Shown: piece by piece, positions 13,486 through 23,620 of the stretch
Numbering within the stretch: the stretch's first letter is position 1
Layout: every line of letters starts with the position of its first letter
Origin: Streptomyces silaceus
GTDB lineage: Bacteria > Actinomycetota > Actinomycetes > Streptomycetales > Streptomycetaceae
Assembly: GCF_001419745.1 (NCBI RefSeq)
Contig: NZ_LIRJ01000289.1
Span: 1-34,919, forward strand
Length of the DNA stretch: 34,919 bases
Direction of reading: 5' to 3'
Translations under genes and position numbers: made by a program
Notes under the pieces: generated by a model
What the model was told of the DNA's origin: nothing
Database searches by the model: none
Seen by the model: only the letters and a program-made list of their open reading frames with translations

Positions 13486-15162
13486 TCAGAAGCCCCTGGT
13501 CCGCTTGGCCGCGCGGCGGTTCACCGCCGAGGTGGCCCCCGGGACCTTCAGGATCAGCCGGGAGACCTCGCTCCCCAGGTTCACGCCGATCGCGATGGCC
13601 AGGGCGGTCGCGACGGCCTTGGTGAGCGAGTTGATGCCCGTGTTCAGGTCGTTCTGCGCCAGGGCGAGCAGCCCGAAGTACGTGGCGCTACCGGGCAGCA
13701 GCGGTCCGATCGCCGCTGTCACATAGGGCAGTGAGGACGCGAACCGGTACCGCGAGAAGAGCTGCCCGAACAGCCCCACCAGACCGGCCGCGATGGCCGT
13801 CGCGGCGACGGGGGAGAGCTTCAGCGGGGTCTGCGCCAGCGCGCCGAACATCACCCAGGCGATGCCGCCGTTGAGGGTCACGATCAGCACGGTGTGACGT
13901 TCCTGCTGGAGCAGGATCGCGAAGGCGAGGCTCAGCGCCATCGACGCCAGGATCTGGATGACCGGCCGCGACGAGGTCACCCCGAACCTGGTCTCCGGCG
14001 TCAGGTTCGTCGCGTCCAGCATCACGCCGAGCGACAGGACGAGCAGCACCCCGCAGACGATGCCCACGATGAGGTACATGACCTCCAGGAGGCGGGCGGC
14101 CGCGGTGATGTAGTAGCCGGTCAGGCCGTCCTGCACGCCCGCCACCAGGGCCCGCCCGGGGATCAGCGCGAAGAGCCCACCGGTGATGACCGCGGAGGCC
14201 ATGGACGCCTCGGTGTGGACGAAGCTGAGCGCCACGCCCATCAGGGCGGGCGGCATCGCGGCGCCCACGAACTGGTAGAACTCCGGCAGCCCGCGCCCCG
14301 CGCACAGCCAGGCGAGCCGGTCGCCGAGCATCGCGCCGACCGCGGCCACCACGAAGACCAGGGCCCCGCCGCCGACCAGCACGGAGGCCGCTCCCGCGAG
14401 CAGCCCGCTGGACGCCGTGAGGGCCCAGCCGGGGTAGGGGTGGCGGTTGCGTCGGATGCCCGCGAGGCGGCGGTAGGCCTCCTCCAGGGAGACGTCGATG
14501 TCCGGGTCGCTGATGTCGTCCACCAGGTGGAACACGGCGGCCAGACGGGTGTAGTCGGTGCCCCGGCGGCGCACCGTGCGGGACGCCGTGACGGGGTCGT
14601 CGACGAGCGAGGGCTGGTGCGAGATCGACAGGAGCGTGAACGTCACGTTCGGCTCGCAGCGGTCCAGGCCGTAGGAGCGGCAGACCGCGAACATGGCCGC
14701 CTCGACGTCCTCGGCGCCCTCACCGCCGGCGAGCAGCAGTTCCCCGATACGCAGCGTCAGGTCGAGCACGCGCGGCACGGCGGGCCCGGTGTCGTCCTCC
14801 TGCTTCTGCGCGGGCTCCGGAGCGGGCCGCTCGGCGACCGGCATGCGCAGCATCGTGCGCATCTGGTCCTGCCAGGGCACTTCCTTGGTGAGCTTCACCA
14901 GGGGGACGCCCTGCGCGGGCGTGAAGGCCGGCGGGGCGTTGCGGGCGCTGTAGGTGTGCGGAGTGGTGAACGCCGACTTCTCGGTCTCCTGAGTCGTCGA
15001 CGAGGGCGTCGTGAGACCCGTGGGAACGGCGAACTCGGACGTCGTCTGCGACTCGTCCTCAAGAGCCGGCGGCTGCGCGGCCACCACTCCACTGGGCTGC
15101 GCGAACGCGCTGCGGGCCTCGTCCGACTGTGGCTTGCGGTCCTCGGCCTCCTGCTCGGCCAC
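13486..15162 (-). CDS. Threonine/serine exporter family membrane protein (ThrE-like)
   Basis: The GTG at 15162 gives 558 aa; a GTG four codons earlier at 15174 lacks a well-spaced ribosome binding site. About 125 polar, Pro/Ser/Thr-rich residues come first. The ThrE N-terminal domain follows (DLTLRIGELLLAGGEGAEDVEAAMFAVCRSYGL, VTFTLLSIS), then roughly ten membrane helices covering the DUF1212 and DUF3815 halves. Corynebacterium ThrE exports threonine and serine; many Streptomyces homologues are untested. The long N-terminal extension is unusual against ThrE as I know it and has no recognisable domain. It is downstream of ppa but separated by a terminator. Confidence 0.9.
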   Translation of the reverse strand: MAEQEAEDRKPQSDEARSAFAQPSGVVAAQPPALEDESQTTSEFAVPTGLTTPSSTTQETEKSAFTTPHTYSARNAPPAFTPAQGVPLVKLTKEVPWQDQMRTMLRMPVAERPAPEPAQKQEDDTGPAVPRVLDLTLRIGELLLAGGEGAEDVEAAMFAVCRSYGLDRCEPNVTFTLLSISHQPSLVDDPVTASRTVRRRGTDYTRLAAVFHLVDDISDPDIDVSLEEAYRRLAGIRRNRHPYPGWALTASSGLLAGAASVLVGGGALVFVVAAVGAMLGDRLAWLCAGRGLPEFYQFVGAAMPPALMGVALSFVHTEASMASAVITGGLFALIPGRALVAGVQDGLTGYYITAAARLLEVMYLIVGIVCGVLLVLSLGVMLDATNLTPETRFGVTSSRPVIQILASMALSLAFAILLQQERHTVLIVTLNGGIAWVMFGALAQTPLKLSPVAATAIAAGLVGLFGQLFSRYRFASSLPYVTAAIGPLLPGSATYFGLLALAQNDLNTGINSLTKAVATALAIAIGVNLGSEVSRLILKVPGATSAVNRRAAKRTRGF

Positions 15163-15227
15163 TGATGCCCTCACTTCTCATACGACACGTACGCACCGTT
15201 CGTATGGCCAGTATGGGCACAGATACA

Positions 15228-15270
15228 CGGACGGGCCGCGTGGCCCCCCAGGGGTCGCGCGGCCCGTCCG
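15228..15270 (-). terminator. Terminator after ppa
   Basis: A 13-bp perfect stem (CGGACGGGCCGCG, 15228-15240, with 15258-15270) encloses a GC-rich 17-nt loop. It stands just past the ppa stop codon and before the ThrE-like start, so the two minus-strand genes are probably separate units. Confidence 0.85.
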
Positions 15271-15282
15271 GGGCGAGTGGGC

Positions 15283-15774
15283 TCAGTGGCCGCCCTCGTC
15301 CTTGAAGCGCTTGTAGGAACGCTCGATCTCGGCCTCGGCGTCGGCGCGGCCGACCCAGTCGGCGCCCTCGACGGACTTGCCGGGCTCCAGGTCCTTGTAG
15401 ACCTCGAAGAAGTGCTGGATCTCCAGGCGGTCGAACTCGGAGACGTGGTGGATGTCGCGCAGGTGCTCCACGCGGGGGTCCGAGGCCGGGACGCAGAGCA
15501 GCTTGTCGTCGCCGCCCGCCTCGTCGGTCATCCGGAACATGCCGATCGCGCGGCACTTGATGAGGCAGCCCGGGAAGGTGGGCTCGTCCAGGATGACGAG
15601 GGCGTCCAGCGGGTCACCGTCCTCGCCGAGGGTGTTCTCGACGAAGCCGTAGTCCGCGGGGTAGCTGGTCGACGTGAAGAGGCGACGGTCCAGACGGATC
15701 CGGCCGGTCTCGTGGTCCACCTCGTACTTGTTCCGCGAACCCTTCGGAATCTCGATGGTGACGTCGAACTCCAC
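15283..15774 (-). CDS. ppa: Inorganic pyrophosphatase
   Basis: The 163-aa protein from GTG at 15774 is preceded by GGAGGAG at 6 nt, and the family begins right there ([20 protein letters not shown]). In-frame starts further up lack such a site. Family I motifs are complete: PKGSRNKYE with catalytic Lys and Glu, [23 protein letters not shown] with the metal-binding Asp cluster, and a C-terminal [13 protein letters not shown]. It hydrolyses pyrophosphate to phosphate in the cytoplasm and pulls biosynthetic reactions forward. It is divergent from dacB across about 85 bp. Confidence 0.97.
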   Translation of the reverse strand: MEFDVTIEIPKGSRNKYEVDHETGRIRLDRRLFTSTSYPADYGFVENTLGEDGDPLDALVILDEPTFPGCLIKCRAIGMFRMTDEAGGDDKLLCVPASDPRVEHLRDIHHVSEFDRLEIQHFFEVYKDLEPGKSVEGADWVGRADAEAEIERSYKRFKDEGGH

Positions 15775-15859
15775 GGGTGGCTCCTCCATGATCAGCACAT
15801 ACTTCGGGTGATTAAGTGTCCCTCACGCAGATGTGTGATCGCGAAAGGGGCTGGTCGTC

Positions 15860-17374
15860 GTGCCGGAGCTCAAGCCTTGGCAGCGGCCTCGACAGCTTTT
15901 GAGACAGCTGTCCAAGCCTTCCGCCACCAAGCTCGCCGGGTTCGCCGGGAAGCTCACGACCTTGCAGCTCACGGCGGGTGCCGCCGCCTTCGGCCTGGTC
16001 ATCGCGGCCGGGGCGGTGGCCGCGGCCGGCCCTTGGGACTCCTCCGGCCAGCGTACGGCCGAGCGGGAGTGGGCCGCTTCCCAGGAGAGCGGGGGTGGCG
16101 CAGATCACGGCGGTCGTACGCCCGAATCCGCCCCGAGCGCCCCTTCTGTGCTCGCCGGCCTCGGCGCGCCCGCGGGGACGGCGCCCACGCCGACGGACGG
16201 CGCCCTGGCGGACGCGCTCGATCCGCTTTTCAAGGACCCGGCGCTCGGTCCGGAGCGCGCGGGAGTCGTCCTCGACGCGGCTTCCGGCAAACGGGTCTAC
16301 GGCAGGAGCACGGGCGACACGCTGACACCCGCCTCCACGATCAAGATCGCCACGGCGGTCGCGGCGCTGTCCGCGGCCGGGCCCGACCACCGCATCGCCA
16401 CGAAGGCGGTGGTCGAGCCCGACTCCAAGGACGTCGTCCTGGTCGGCGGCGGCGACCCCACGCTCACCGCCCGCAAGGAGGGCCGGTACGTCGACACCGC
16501 GGCGAGCCTGCGCACGCTGGCCGAGGACACGGCCCGGGCGCTGAAGGACCGCGGCGTGGACGAGGTCACGCTCTCGTACGACACCTCGCTGTATTCGGGA
16601 CCGCCGCAGCACCCCATCGGCTACAACGAGAACCTCACCCAGGTCACCGCCCTGATGGCCGACGAGGGCCGCCTCGACGACTCCGCCAGCGGCACCGCCG
16701 ACCGCTCCAAGGACCCGGCGGGCGACGCGGCGAAGAAGTTCGCGGACTTCCTGAAGGACCACGGCATCAAGACCACGTCCGACCCCGGCCCCTCCAAGGC
16801 CTCGGACCGCGCCGAGTCCCTCGCCAAGGTCGAGTCGCCGCCGCTGTCCGCCCTGGTCGAGCGGATGCTGACCCACAGCGACAACGACATCGCCGAGGCG
16901 CTGGCCCGCCAGACGGCGATCGCGGCGAAGGAGCCGGCGAGCTTCGACGGCGCCGACAAGGCGGTCCGCGCCGAGCTGGCGAAGCTCGGACTCCCGCTCT
17001 CCGGGGCGAAGTTCGCCGACGGCAGCGGGCTCGACCGGGCCGACCGGATCTCCGCCGAGCTGCTCGCGGCGCTCCTGGAGCACGCCGCCGACCCGGCCCG
17101 CCCCGAACTGCGCTCCGTGGTGACGGGCCTGCCCGTCGCCGGCTTCACCGGCACGCTGGTCGACCGCTACCCCAAAGACTCCCCGGGCACCGGCCTGGTC
17201 CGCGCCAAGACCGGCACGCTGACGGGCGTGAACACCCTCGCGGGCACGGTGGTCGACGCCGACGGCCGCCTCCTGGTCTTCGCCTTCATGACCACGGGCA
17301 CGACGGACCGCGACGCGGCCCAGGCAGCGCTGGACCGCATGGCCTCCACAGTGGCCAACTGCGGCTGCCGCTGA
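15860..17374 (+). CDS. dacB: D-alanyl-D-alanine carboxypeptidase/endopeptidase (PBP4, family S13)
   Basis: The 504-aa protein from GTG (AAAGGGG 9 nt upstream) has a cytoplasmic Arg/Lys-rich N-terminus, one membrane segment at about 38-57, and an Ala/Gly/Pro linker. The S13 penicillin-binding domain follows. Active-site motifs are all present: S159-T-I-K162, S340-D-N342 and K450-T-G452. It trims the terminal D-Ala of peptidoglycan stems or cuts cross-links outside the membrane. The N-terminal anchor without a cleavage site suggests it stays membrane-bound. In M. tuberculosis a dacB homologue also sits between ppa and the DUF2342 gene. Confidence 0.95.
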   Translation: MPELKPWQRPRQLLRQLSKPSATKLAGFAGKLTTLQLTAGAAAFGLVIAAGAVAAAGPWDSSGQRTAEREWAASQESGGGADHGGRTPESAPSAPSVLAGLGAPAGTAPTPTDGALADALDPLFKDPALGPERAGVVLDAASGKRVYGRSTGDTLTPASTIKIATAVAALSAAGPDHRIATKAVVEPDSKDVVLVGGGDPTLTARKEGRYVDTAASLRTLAEDTARALKDRGVDEVTLSYDTSLYSGPPQHPIGYNENLTQVTALMADEGRLDDSASGTADRSKDPAGDAAKKFADFLKDHGIKTTSDPGPSKASDRAESLAKVESPPLSALVERMLTHSDNDIAEALARQTAIAAKEPASFDGADKAVRAELAKLGLPLSGAKFADGSGLDRADRISAELLAALLEHAADPARPELRSVVTGLPVAGFTGTLVDRYPKDSPGTGLVRAKTGTLTGVNTLAGTVVDADGRLLVFAFMTTGTTDRDAAQAALDRMASTVANCGCR

Positions 17375-17419
17375 GCCGCCCCCGGCACAGACGGGCGCAG
17401 AGCCCCGAAGGCTGCCTGG

Positions 17420-17470
17420 GCCCCGAAGGGGCGCGGGGAACGGCGCGCTCAGCCACAAAAAAGCCCGCAC
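17420..17470 (+). repeat. Dispersed-type intergenic repeat, copy 1
   Basis: The copy starts GCCCCGAAGGGGCGCGGGGA and ends AAGCCCGCAC. It is nearly identical to 17491-17540, about 70 bp away. I recall this GCCCCGAAGGGGCGCGGGGAA motif from many Streptomyces intergenic regions; that is memory, not a search. CCCC-GAA-GGGG folds into a small hairpin. Confidence 0.8.
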
Positions 17471-17490
17471 CCGGGGGAACAGGCGAAGGC

Positions 17491-17540
17491 GCCCCGAAGG
17501 GGCGCGGGGAACTGCGCGCCAAGCCACAAACAGCCCGCAC
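17491..17540 (+). repeat. Dispersed-type intergenic repeat, copy 2
   Basis: This is the second direct copy, differing at four or five bases and one length change. Together with copy 1 it fills much of the 306-bp gap between dacB and the DUF2342 gene. The rest of the gap shows nothing coding. Confidence 0.8.
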
Positions 17541-17668
17541 GAGAAGAGAACCGGCCCACACCCCGACGGCGCCGAGGACAGAAGCCCCACCCGCCCCGAG
17601 GACCCCCTAGGGGCCGGCCTCCGGGGCAAGGTGGGGTGCAAGCCCCTCCGCAAGAGGGAGCCAGCACG

Positions 17669-17674
17669 TACCGT
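17669..17674 (+). promoter_or_regulatory. -10 box of an apparently leaderless gene
   Basis: TACCGT is followed by 6 nt and the ATG of the DUF2342 gene, with no ribosome binding site between. The spacing equals that at rpmG. No clear -35 is seen. Confidence 0.55.
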
Positions 17675-17680
17675 TGACGC

Positions 17681-18802
17681 ATGACGAGCATCGGTGGTGC
17701 GGAGATGGTCGACTGGAATCTCGCGGTGGCGACCGCGACCCGGCTCGTGCGGCCGGGCCCAGAGGTGAGCCGGGACGAGGCGCGCGCCGTCGTCGCCGAG
17801 CTCCGCCGGCACGCCAAGTCCTCGGAGGAGCACGTCCGTTCCTTCACGAAGATGGGCACGGAGGACACCCACGACACCCCCGTCCTCGTGGTCGACCGAG
17901 CCGGCTGGGTCCGGGCGAACGTGGCGGGGTTCCGCGAGATCCTCAAGCCCCTCCTGGACAAGATGCAGGACCGCCGCGGCAGCGGCCCCGGCGGCGCCGT
18001 CCTCGGCGCGGTCGGCGGCAAGGTCACCGGCGTCGAGCTCGGCATGCTGCTGTCCTTCCTCGCCTCCCGCGTCCTCGGGCAGTACGAGACGTTCGCCCCG
18101 GCCACCCGCGACCTCCCCGCGGGGGAGAACGGCGGCGGCAGGCTCCTCCTCGTCGCGCCGAACATCGTGCACGTCGAGCGCGAGCTGGACGTCGACCCCC
18201 ACGACTTCCGCCTCTGGGTCTGCCTCCACGAGGAGACGCACCGCACGCAGTTCACCGCCGTGCCCTGGCTCCGCGACCACCTGGAGGGCGAGATCCAGGC
18301 GTTCCTCGGCGAGACCGAGGTCGATCCGATGACGGTCCTGGAGCGCGTCAGGGAGGCCGCCCAGTCGCTCGCCGGAGGCCGCCCCGAGGGCGAGGAGGAC
18401 GACGGCGGCCGCTCCCTCGTCGAGATCGTCCAGACCCCCGCCCAGCGCGAGATCCTCGCCCGCCTGACGGCCGTGATGTCCCTCCTGGAGGGCCACGCGG
18501 ACTTCGTGATGGACGGCGTGGGACCGGACGTGGTGCCCTCCGTCGGAGAGATCCGCGAGAAGTTCAAGGAGCGCAGGGCCCGGGGCGCCAGCCGCCTGGA
18601 CCAGGCGCTGCGCAAGCTCCTCGGCCTCGACGCGAAATTGCGCCAATATCGCGACGGCGAGCGCTTCGTCCGCGCCGTCGTGGGCGAGGTCGGCATGGAC
18701 GGCTTCAACCGCGTCTGGACTTCCCCGAACACACTGCCCACGAAGGCGGAGATCGCCAAACCGGCGGACTGGGTCGCGAGGGTGCACCGTAAGGGAGACT
18801 GA
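17681..18802 (+). CDS. DUF2342 zinc-dependent metalloprotease-like protein
   Basis: The 373-aa protein has the DUF2342 layout: MVDWNLAVATATRLVRPGPEVSRDEA at the N-terminus, a glycine-rich stretch near 102-125, and HEETH (183-187) in the helix VCLHEETHRTQF, a zincin motif. A downstream helix with GEIQAFLGE may supply the third ligand, and LLEGHADFVMDGVGPDVVP is conserved in the family. Databases label it a coenzyme F420 biosynthesis-associated protein from co-occurrence, and no substrate is known. No signal peptide is seen, so it should be cytoplasmic. It sits between dacB and tilS, as in mycobacteria. Confidence 0.92.
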   Translation: MTSIGGAEMVDWNLAVATATRLVRPGPEVSRDEARAVVAELRRHAKSSEEHVRSFTKMGTEDTHDTPVLVVDRAGWVRANVAGFREILKPLLDKMQDRRGSGPGGAVLGAVGGKVTGVELGMLLSFLASRVLGQYETFAPATRDLPAGENGGGRLLLVAPNIVHVERELDVDPHDFRLWVCLHEETHRTQFTAVPWLRDHLEGEIQAFLGETEVDPMTVLERVREAAQSLAGGRPEGEEDDGGRSLVEIVQTPAQREILARLTAVMSLLEGHADFVMDGVGPDVVPSVGEIREKFKERRARGASRLDQALRKLLGLDAKLRQYRDGERFVRAVVGEVGMDGFNRVWTSPNTLPTKAEIAKPADWVARVHRKGD

Positions 18803-18952
18803 GGGACCGGATGCGGCCGACGGCAGGAGAACGCTCCAGCAATCACCCGTCCGAGGGACCGTAGGCGATGGGTAGGCGTGCAATGCTCGGGGAACGGCTC
18901 GGTTCTGTCACCATCGACACACTCTGAGTGACCAAGACTCGGGATTCCGGGG

Positions 18953-18968
18953 CCCGGCGAAGGCCGGG
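18953..18968. terminator. Small GC hairpin upstream of tilS
   Basis: CCCGGC-GAAG-GCCGGG is a 6-bp stem with a tetraloop in the 238-bp gap between the DUF2342 gene and tilS. It could end the upstream message or shape the tilS leader. The gap also repeats CTGAGTGA twice and shows no open frame with a ribosome binding site. Confidence 0.35.
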
Positions 18969-19040
18969 TCCGGTCTCCGGAGTGGGTCCTGAGTGATTGG
19001 TCCGAGGCTCACCCCCCGAACTTCACGAAGGGAACCGGAC

Positions 19041-20075
19041 ATGGGTCCCCATCCTGCGGTCGCGGCGATACGCCTGGCGGTCCGCCGCGTACTCCACGAC
19101 GTACTGACCGACGTACAGCGCAGCTCCCAGAACAGCCCCCCACACCCCCCACGCGAGCAGGCACCGCCGCTCGTGCTCGTCGCATGCTCCGGCGGCGCCG
19201 ACTCCATGGCGCTCGCCTCCGCCCTCGCCTTCGAGGCCCCCAAGCTCGGCATCCGCGCCGGCGGCATCACCGTCGACCACGGCCTGCAGCCCGGCTCCGA
19301 CCTGCGCGCCGCCGAGGTCGTCGTGCGCCTCACCGCCCTCGGCATGACCCCGGTCGAGTCCGTCGCCGTGGACGTCGGCCGCGACGGCGGCCCCGAGGCC
19401 GCCGCCCGCGACGCCCGCTACGCCGCCCTGGATGCCGCCGCCGAACGGCATTCAGCGGCCGCGGTGCTGCTCGGCCACACCCGTGACGACCAGGCCGAGA
19501 CCGTCCTGCTCGGTCTCGCCCGCGGCTCCGGGATCCGCTCCCTGTCCGGAATGGCCGCGACCTCGGGGGTCGCCGGCCGTTACCGCCGCCCCTTCCTCCA
19601 CATCGACCGGCAGACCGCCCGCAAGGCCTGTCTGGTCCAGTCGCTGCCCGTCTGGGACGACCCGCACAACACCGATCCGGCCTACACCCGCTCGCGGCTG
19701 CGGCACGAGGGCCTGCCCGCCCTGGAGAAGGCGCTCGGCAAGGGGGTCGTCGAGGCGCTCGCCCGGACGGCCCAGCTGTCCCGGGACGACGCCGACGCCC
19801 TCGACACGTGGGCCGCCCAGGCCGACACGACCGTGCGCGACGCGGCCGGTCTCCTGGAGTGCGCCAAGCTCTACGCCCTGCCGCCCGCCGTGCGCCGCCG
19901 CATCGTGCGCCGGGCCGCGATCGATGCCGGTGCGCCCGCCGGTTCCCTGTTCGCCCGGCACATCGAAGAGGTCGACCGTCTGATCACCGGCTGGCGCGGC
20001 CAGGGAGCCATCAATCTCCCGGGCAAAGTCGTGGCCCAGCGCCAGGGTGGCAGACTGGTGATCCGGCAGGGCTGA
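19041..20075 (+). CDS. tilS: tRNA(Ile)-lysidine synthase
   Basis: The ATG at 19041 (AAGGGA upstream) gives 344 aa. The PP-loop SGGADS (50-55) binds [40 protein letters not shown] and [43 protein letters not shown] are the classic TilS core. The enzyme attaches lysine to C34 of the tRNA that then reads AUA. The C-terminal part is short, ending soon after the linker domain, as in other actinobacterial TilS. hpt starts 53 bp downstream, so cotranscription is likely. Confidence 0.96.
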   Translation: MGPHPAVAAIRLAVRRVLHDVLTDVQRSSQNSPPHPPREQAPPLVLVACSGGADSMALASALAFEAPKLGIRAGGITVDHGLQPGSDLRAAEVVVRLTALGMTPVESVAVDVGRDGGPEAAARDARYAALDAAAERHSAAAVLLGHTRDDQAETVLLGLARGSGIRSLSGMAATSGVAGRYRRPFLHIDRQTARKACLVQSLPVWDDPHNTDPAYTRSRLRHEGLPALEKALGKGVVEALARTAQLSRDDADALDTWAAQADTTVRDAAGLLECAKLYALPPAVRRRIVRRAAIDAGAPAGSLFARHIEEVDRLITGWRGQGAINLPGKVVAQRQGGRLVIRQG

Positions 20076-20128
20076 CGGTAGACCGCACTCATCGCGGGTC
20101 CGGACGGCCGGTGGGACGACCGAAAGTG

Positions 20129-20689
20129 ATGCGGGTGGACGCGAAAGACATGGGCACCGACCTCAAGTCGGTGCTCATCACCAAGGAAGAGATCGACGCG
20201 AAGCTGGCCGAGCTGGCCGCGAAGGTCGACGCGGAGTACGCGGGCAAGGACCTGCTGATCGTCGGTGTCCTCAAGGGCGCCGTGATGGTCATGGCGGACC
20301 TGGCGCGCGCGCTGTCCACCCCCGTCACGATGGACTGGATGGCCGTGTCGTCGTACGGCGCGGGCACCCAGTCCTCCGGCGTCGTGCGGATCCTCAAGGA
20401 CCTGGACACCGACATCAAGGGCAAGCACGTCCTGATCGTCGAGGACATCATCGACTCCGGTCTGACGCTGTCCTGGCTCCTGTCGAACCTCGGCTCGCGC
20501 GAGCCCGCCTCCCTCGAGGTGTGCACGCTGCTGCGCAAGCCGGAGGCGGCGAAGGTCGCGATCGACGTGAAGTGGATCGGCTTCGACATCCCGAACGAGT
20601 TCGTGGTGGGCTATGGCCTCGACTTCGCGGAGAAGTACCGCAATCTCCCGTTCGTCGGAACGCTCGCTCCGCACGTCTACGGCGGCTGA
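20129..20689 (+). CDS. hpt: Hypoxanthine phosphoribosyltransferase
   Basis: The 186-aa protein from ATG at 20129 ([12 protein letters not shown]) has the PRPP-binding loop [14 protein letters not shown] near 100-113, the beta-strand [19 protein letters not shown], and the flexible loop [41 protein letters not shown] at the C-terminus is the purine-binding end. It salvages hypoxanthine and guanine to IMP and GMP. A GTG one codon earlier and an ATG at about residue 8 are alternative starts. The tilS-hpt-ftsH order is widely conserved in Gram-positives. Confidence 0.96.
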   Translation: MRVDAKDMGTDLKSVLITKEEIDAKLAELAAKVDAEYAGKDLLIVGVLKGAVMVMADLARALSTPVTMDWMAVSSYGAGTQSSGVVRILKDLDTDIKGKHVLIVEDIIDSGLTLSWLLSNLGSREPASLEVCTLLRKPEAAKVAIDVKWIGFDIPNEFVVGYGLDFAEKYRNLPFVGTLAPHVYGG

Positions 20690-20873
20690 CGCACCGTAGG
20701 GCGGCGGACGACGCCGGGGAACCCTCACCCGTTTCCCCGCGTTGGAGCATGCGAAGGCGGGATTGCCAGCCCTCCCGTGCGGCTTCGGGTCACAATGCTG
20801 GGGTACCGTCCGAAGAACAGTCTTTATCAAACTCACTATGGCAGGAGGGACGGGGCGTCATCGCTCCGTATGG

Positions 20874-22901
20874 ATGGACGTGAAGCGATACTTCCGTGGG
20901 CCAGTCATGTGGATCGTGCTGGCCGTCCTTGCCGTGGTCGTGTTGATGCAGGTCGTCGGCTCGTCCGGTGGCTACAAGACGGTGGACACCGGCCAGGTCG
21001 TCCAGGCCATCAACGACAACAAGGTCGAGTCGGCCAAACTCACCACCGGTGACGAGCAGATCATCAAGGTCGAGCTCAAGGACGGCCAGAAGGTCAAGGA
21101 CAGCAGCAAGATCCAGGCGAGCTACATCGGTGACCAGGGCGTCGCCCTCGCCAATTCGCTGCAGACCAAGTACGAGAGCAAGGACATCCCGGACGGTTAC
21201 ACCGTCTCCCCGTCGAAGCAGAACCCCTTCGTCGGCATCCTGCTCTCCCTTCTCCCCTTCGTCCTCATCGTCGTCGTCTTCCTGTTCCTGATGAACCAGA
21301 TGCAGGGCGGCGGCTCCCGGGTCATGAACTTCGGGAAGTCCAAGGCCAAGCTCATCACCAAGGACACCCCGAAGACGACCTTCGCCGATGTGGCGGGTTC
21401 GGACGAGGCCGTCGAGGAGCTCCACGAGATCAAGGAGTTCCTCCAGGAGCCGGCGAAGTTCCAGGCCGTCGGCGCCAAGATCCCCAAGGGCGTACTGCTG
21501 TACGGCCCGCCCGGTACGGGCAAGACGCTGCTCGCGCGCGCCGTCGCGGGCGAGGCGGGCGTCCCGTTCTACTCGATCTCCGGTTCCGACTTCGTCGAGA
21601 TGTTCGTCGGTGTCGGTGCCTCCCGTGTCCGTGACCTCTTCGAGCAGGCCAAGGCGAACGCCCCGGCGATCGTCTTCGTCGACGAGATCGACGCGGTGGG
21701 CCGTCACCGCGGCGCCGGTCTCGGCGGTGGCCACGACGAGCGCGAGCAGACGCTGAACCAGCTGCTCGTCGAGATGGACGGCTTCGACGTGAAGGGCGGC
21801 GTCATCCTGATCGCCGCCACGAACCGGCCCGACATCCTCGACCCGGCGCTGCTGCGCCCCGGCCGCTTCGACCGGCAGATCGCCGTCGACCGCCCGGACA
21901 TGCAGGGCCGTCTGGAGATCCTCAAGGTTCACCAGAAGGGCAAGCCGGTCGCCCCGGACGTCGACCTGTCGGCCGTCGCGCGGCGCACGCCGGGCTTCAC
22001 CGGCGCCGACCTGAGCAACGTCCTGAACGAGGCCGCGCTCCTGACGGCCCGCAGCGACAAGAAGCTGATCGACAACGGCATGCTCGACGAGGCGATCGAC
22101 CGCGTCGTGGCCGGCCCGCAGAAGCGGACCCGGATCATGTCCGACAAGGAGAAGAAGATCACCGCGTACCACGAGGGCGGACACGCCCTGGTCGCGGCGG
22201 CCTCGCCGAACTCGGACCCGGTCCACAAGGTCACGATCCTCTCCCGCGGCCGGGCCCTGGGGTACACCATGGTCCTGCCCGACGAGGACAAGTACTCGAC
22301 CACGCGCAACGAGATGCTCGACCAGCTCGCCTACATGCTGGGCGGCCGCGCGGCCGAGGAGCTCGTCTTCCACGACCCGACGACGGGCGCGGCGAACGAC
22401 ATCGAGAAGGCCACGGCCACCGCCCGCGCGATGGTCACGCAGTACGGCATGACCGAGCGTCTCGGCGCGATCAAGTTCGGCGGCGACAACACCGAGCCGT
22501 TCCTCGGGCGCGAGATGGCGCACCAGCGGGACTACTCGGAAGAGGTCGCGGCGCTGGTCGACGAAGAGGTCAAGAAGCTCATCGAGACCGCGCACAACGA
22601 GGCGTGGGAGATCCTCGTCGAGAACCGCGACGTCCTCGACAACCTGGTGCTCCAGCTCCTCGAGAAGGAGACCCTCGGCAAGGAGCAGATCGCCGAGATC
22701 TTCGCCGGGATCGTGAAGCGTCCGGCCCGCCCGGCGTGGACCGGCTCCTCGCGCCGTACGCCCTCGACCCGTCCGCCGGTGCTCTCCCCCAAGGAGCTGT
22801 CGCTGACGAACGGTGCGAACGGCGCCACCCCCGCGGTGACCGCCGGCAGCAGCACGGACCAGCCCATCGAAGTGGTCCCGGAGGACCGCACCGAGAGCTG
22901 A
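20874..22901 (+). CDS. ftsH: ATP-dependent zinc metalloprotease FtsH
   Basis: The ATG at 20874 gives 675 aa ([19 protein letters not shown]), the start usual in Streptomyces; an in-frame ATG at 20838 would add 12 residues and neither has a strong ribosome binding site. Two membrane helices (about 11-27 and 120-140) flank a small extracellular domain. The AAA module has Walker A GPPGTGKT (211-218), Walker [12 protein letters not shown] and the [23 protein letters not shown]. The peptidase has HEGGH (433-437). A Pro/Thr/Ser tail ends the chain. It degrades misfolded membrane and short-lived cytosolic proteins. Confidence 0.97.
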   Translation: MDVKRYFRGPVMWIVLAVLAVVVLMQVVGSSGGYKTVDTGQVVQAINDNKVESAKLTTGDEQIIKVELKDGQKVKDSSKIQASYIGDQGVALANSLQTKYESKDIPDGYTVSPSKQNPFVGILLSLLPFVLIVVVFLFLMNQMQGGGSRVMNFGKSKAKLITKDTPKTTFADVAGSDEAVEELHEIKEFLQEPAKFQAVGAKIPKGVLLYGPPGTGKTLLARAVAGEAGVPFYSISGSDFVEMFVGVGASRVRDLFEQAKANAPAIVFVDEIDAVGRHRGAGLGGGHDEREQTLNQLLVEMDGFDVKGGVILIAATNRPDILDPALLRPGRFDRQIAVDRPDMQGRLEILKVHQKGKPVAPDVDLSAVARRTPGFTGADLSNVLNEAALLTARSDKKLIDNGMLDEAIDRVVAGPQKRTRIMSDKEKKITAYHEGGHALVAAASPNSDPVHKVTILSRGRALGYTMVLPDEDKYSTTRNEMLDQLAYMLGGRAAEELVFHDPTTGAANDIEKATATARAMVTQYGMTERLGAIKFGGDNTEPFLGREMAHQRDYSEEVAALVDEEVKKLIETAHNEAWEILVENRDVLDNLVLQLLEKETLGKEQIAEIFAGIVKRPARPAWTGSSRRTPSTRPPVLSPKELSLTNGANGATPAVTAGSSTDQPIEVVPEDRTES

Positions 22902-22931
22902 CCCCCTGCGTCTCAGCAGGCCCGGAATGGA

Positions 22932-22969
22932 TGCCGCGCCCCCCTGGTTCTAGCCTGGGGGGCGCGGCA
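22932..22969 (+). terminator. Strong terminator after ftsH
   Basis: A perfect 13-bp GC stem (TGCCGCGCCCCCC, 22932-22944, with 22957-22969) encloses a 12-nt loop and is followed by CTTT. It separates ftsH from folE, whose start is 46 bp further, so folE probably has its own promoter or depends on readthrough. Confidence 0.88.
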
Positions 22970-23014
22970 CTTTCGTACGCCCGCGTGGAGAGACGTACAG
23001 GAACGAGGCAGGAC

Positions 23015-23620
23015 ATGACCGACCCGGTGACGCTGGACGGCGAGAGCTCGATCGGCGAGTTCGACGAGAAGCGGGCCGAGAACGCCGTGCGTGAGCTTCT
23101 GATCGCCGTGGGGGAGGACCCCGACCGCGAGGGCCTCCTGGAGACCCCGGCGCGCGTCGCGCGGGCGTACCGGGAGATATTCGCCGGCCTGTGGCAGAAG
23201 CCCGAGGACGTCCTGACGACGACGTTCGACCTCGGCCACGACGAGATGGTCCTCGTGAAGGACATCGAGGTGATGAGCTCCTGCGAGCACCACCTGGTCC
23301 CGTTCGTGGGCGTCGCCCACGTCGGTTACATCCCGTCCACCGACGGCAAGATCACCGGTCTGTCGAAGCTGGCCCGCCTCGTGGACGTGTACGCGCGCCG
23401 TCCCCAGGTCCAGGAGCGCCTGACCACGCAGATCGCGGACTCCCTGATGGAGATCCTGGAGCCGCGCGGCGTCATCGTGGTCGTGGAGTGCGAGCACATG
23501 TGCATGACGATGCGCGGGGTGCGCAAGCCGGGCGCCAAGACGATCACCTCCGCGGTGCGCGGCCAGCTGCGGGACCCCGCGACGCGCAACGAGGCGATGA
23601 GCCTGATCATGGCCCGCTGA
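23015..23620 (+). CDS. folE: GTP cyclohydrolase I
   Basis: The ATG at 23015 (AGGCAGGA upstream) gives 201 aa. Zinc ligands are visible: Cys90 and His93 in [10 protein letters not shown], and a later Cys in [15 protein letters not shown]. The catalytic core [23 protein letters not shown] and the closing [28 protein letters not shown] are typical. It converts GTP to dihydroneopterin triphosphate, the first folate step. The rest of the pathway lies on the opposite strand from 26.9 kb back to 24.3 kb, so folE converges on that cluster. Confidence 0.97.
   Translation: MTDPVTLDGESSIGEFDEKRAENAVRELLIAVGEDPDREGLLETPARVARAYREIFAGLWQKPEDVLTTTFDLGHDEMVLVKDIEVMSSCEHHLVPFVGVAHVGYIPSTDGKITGLSKLARLVDVYARRPQVQERLTTQIADSLMEILEPRGVIVVVECEHMCMTMRGVRKPGAKTITSAVRGQLRDPATRNEAMSLIMAR

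Noticed and set aside
15812..18883. A 1023-codon open frame on the minus strand
   Set aside because: It is antisense to dacB and the DUF2342 gene, both of which carry intact catalytic motifs. Its translation is repeat-like Gly/Arg/Ala sequence with no domain.
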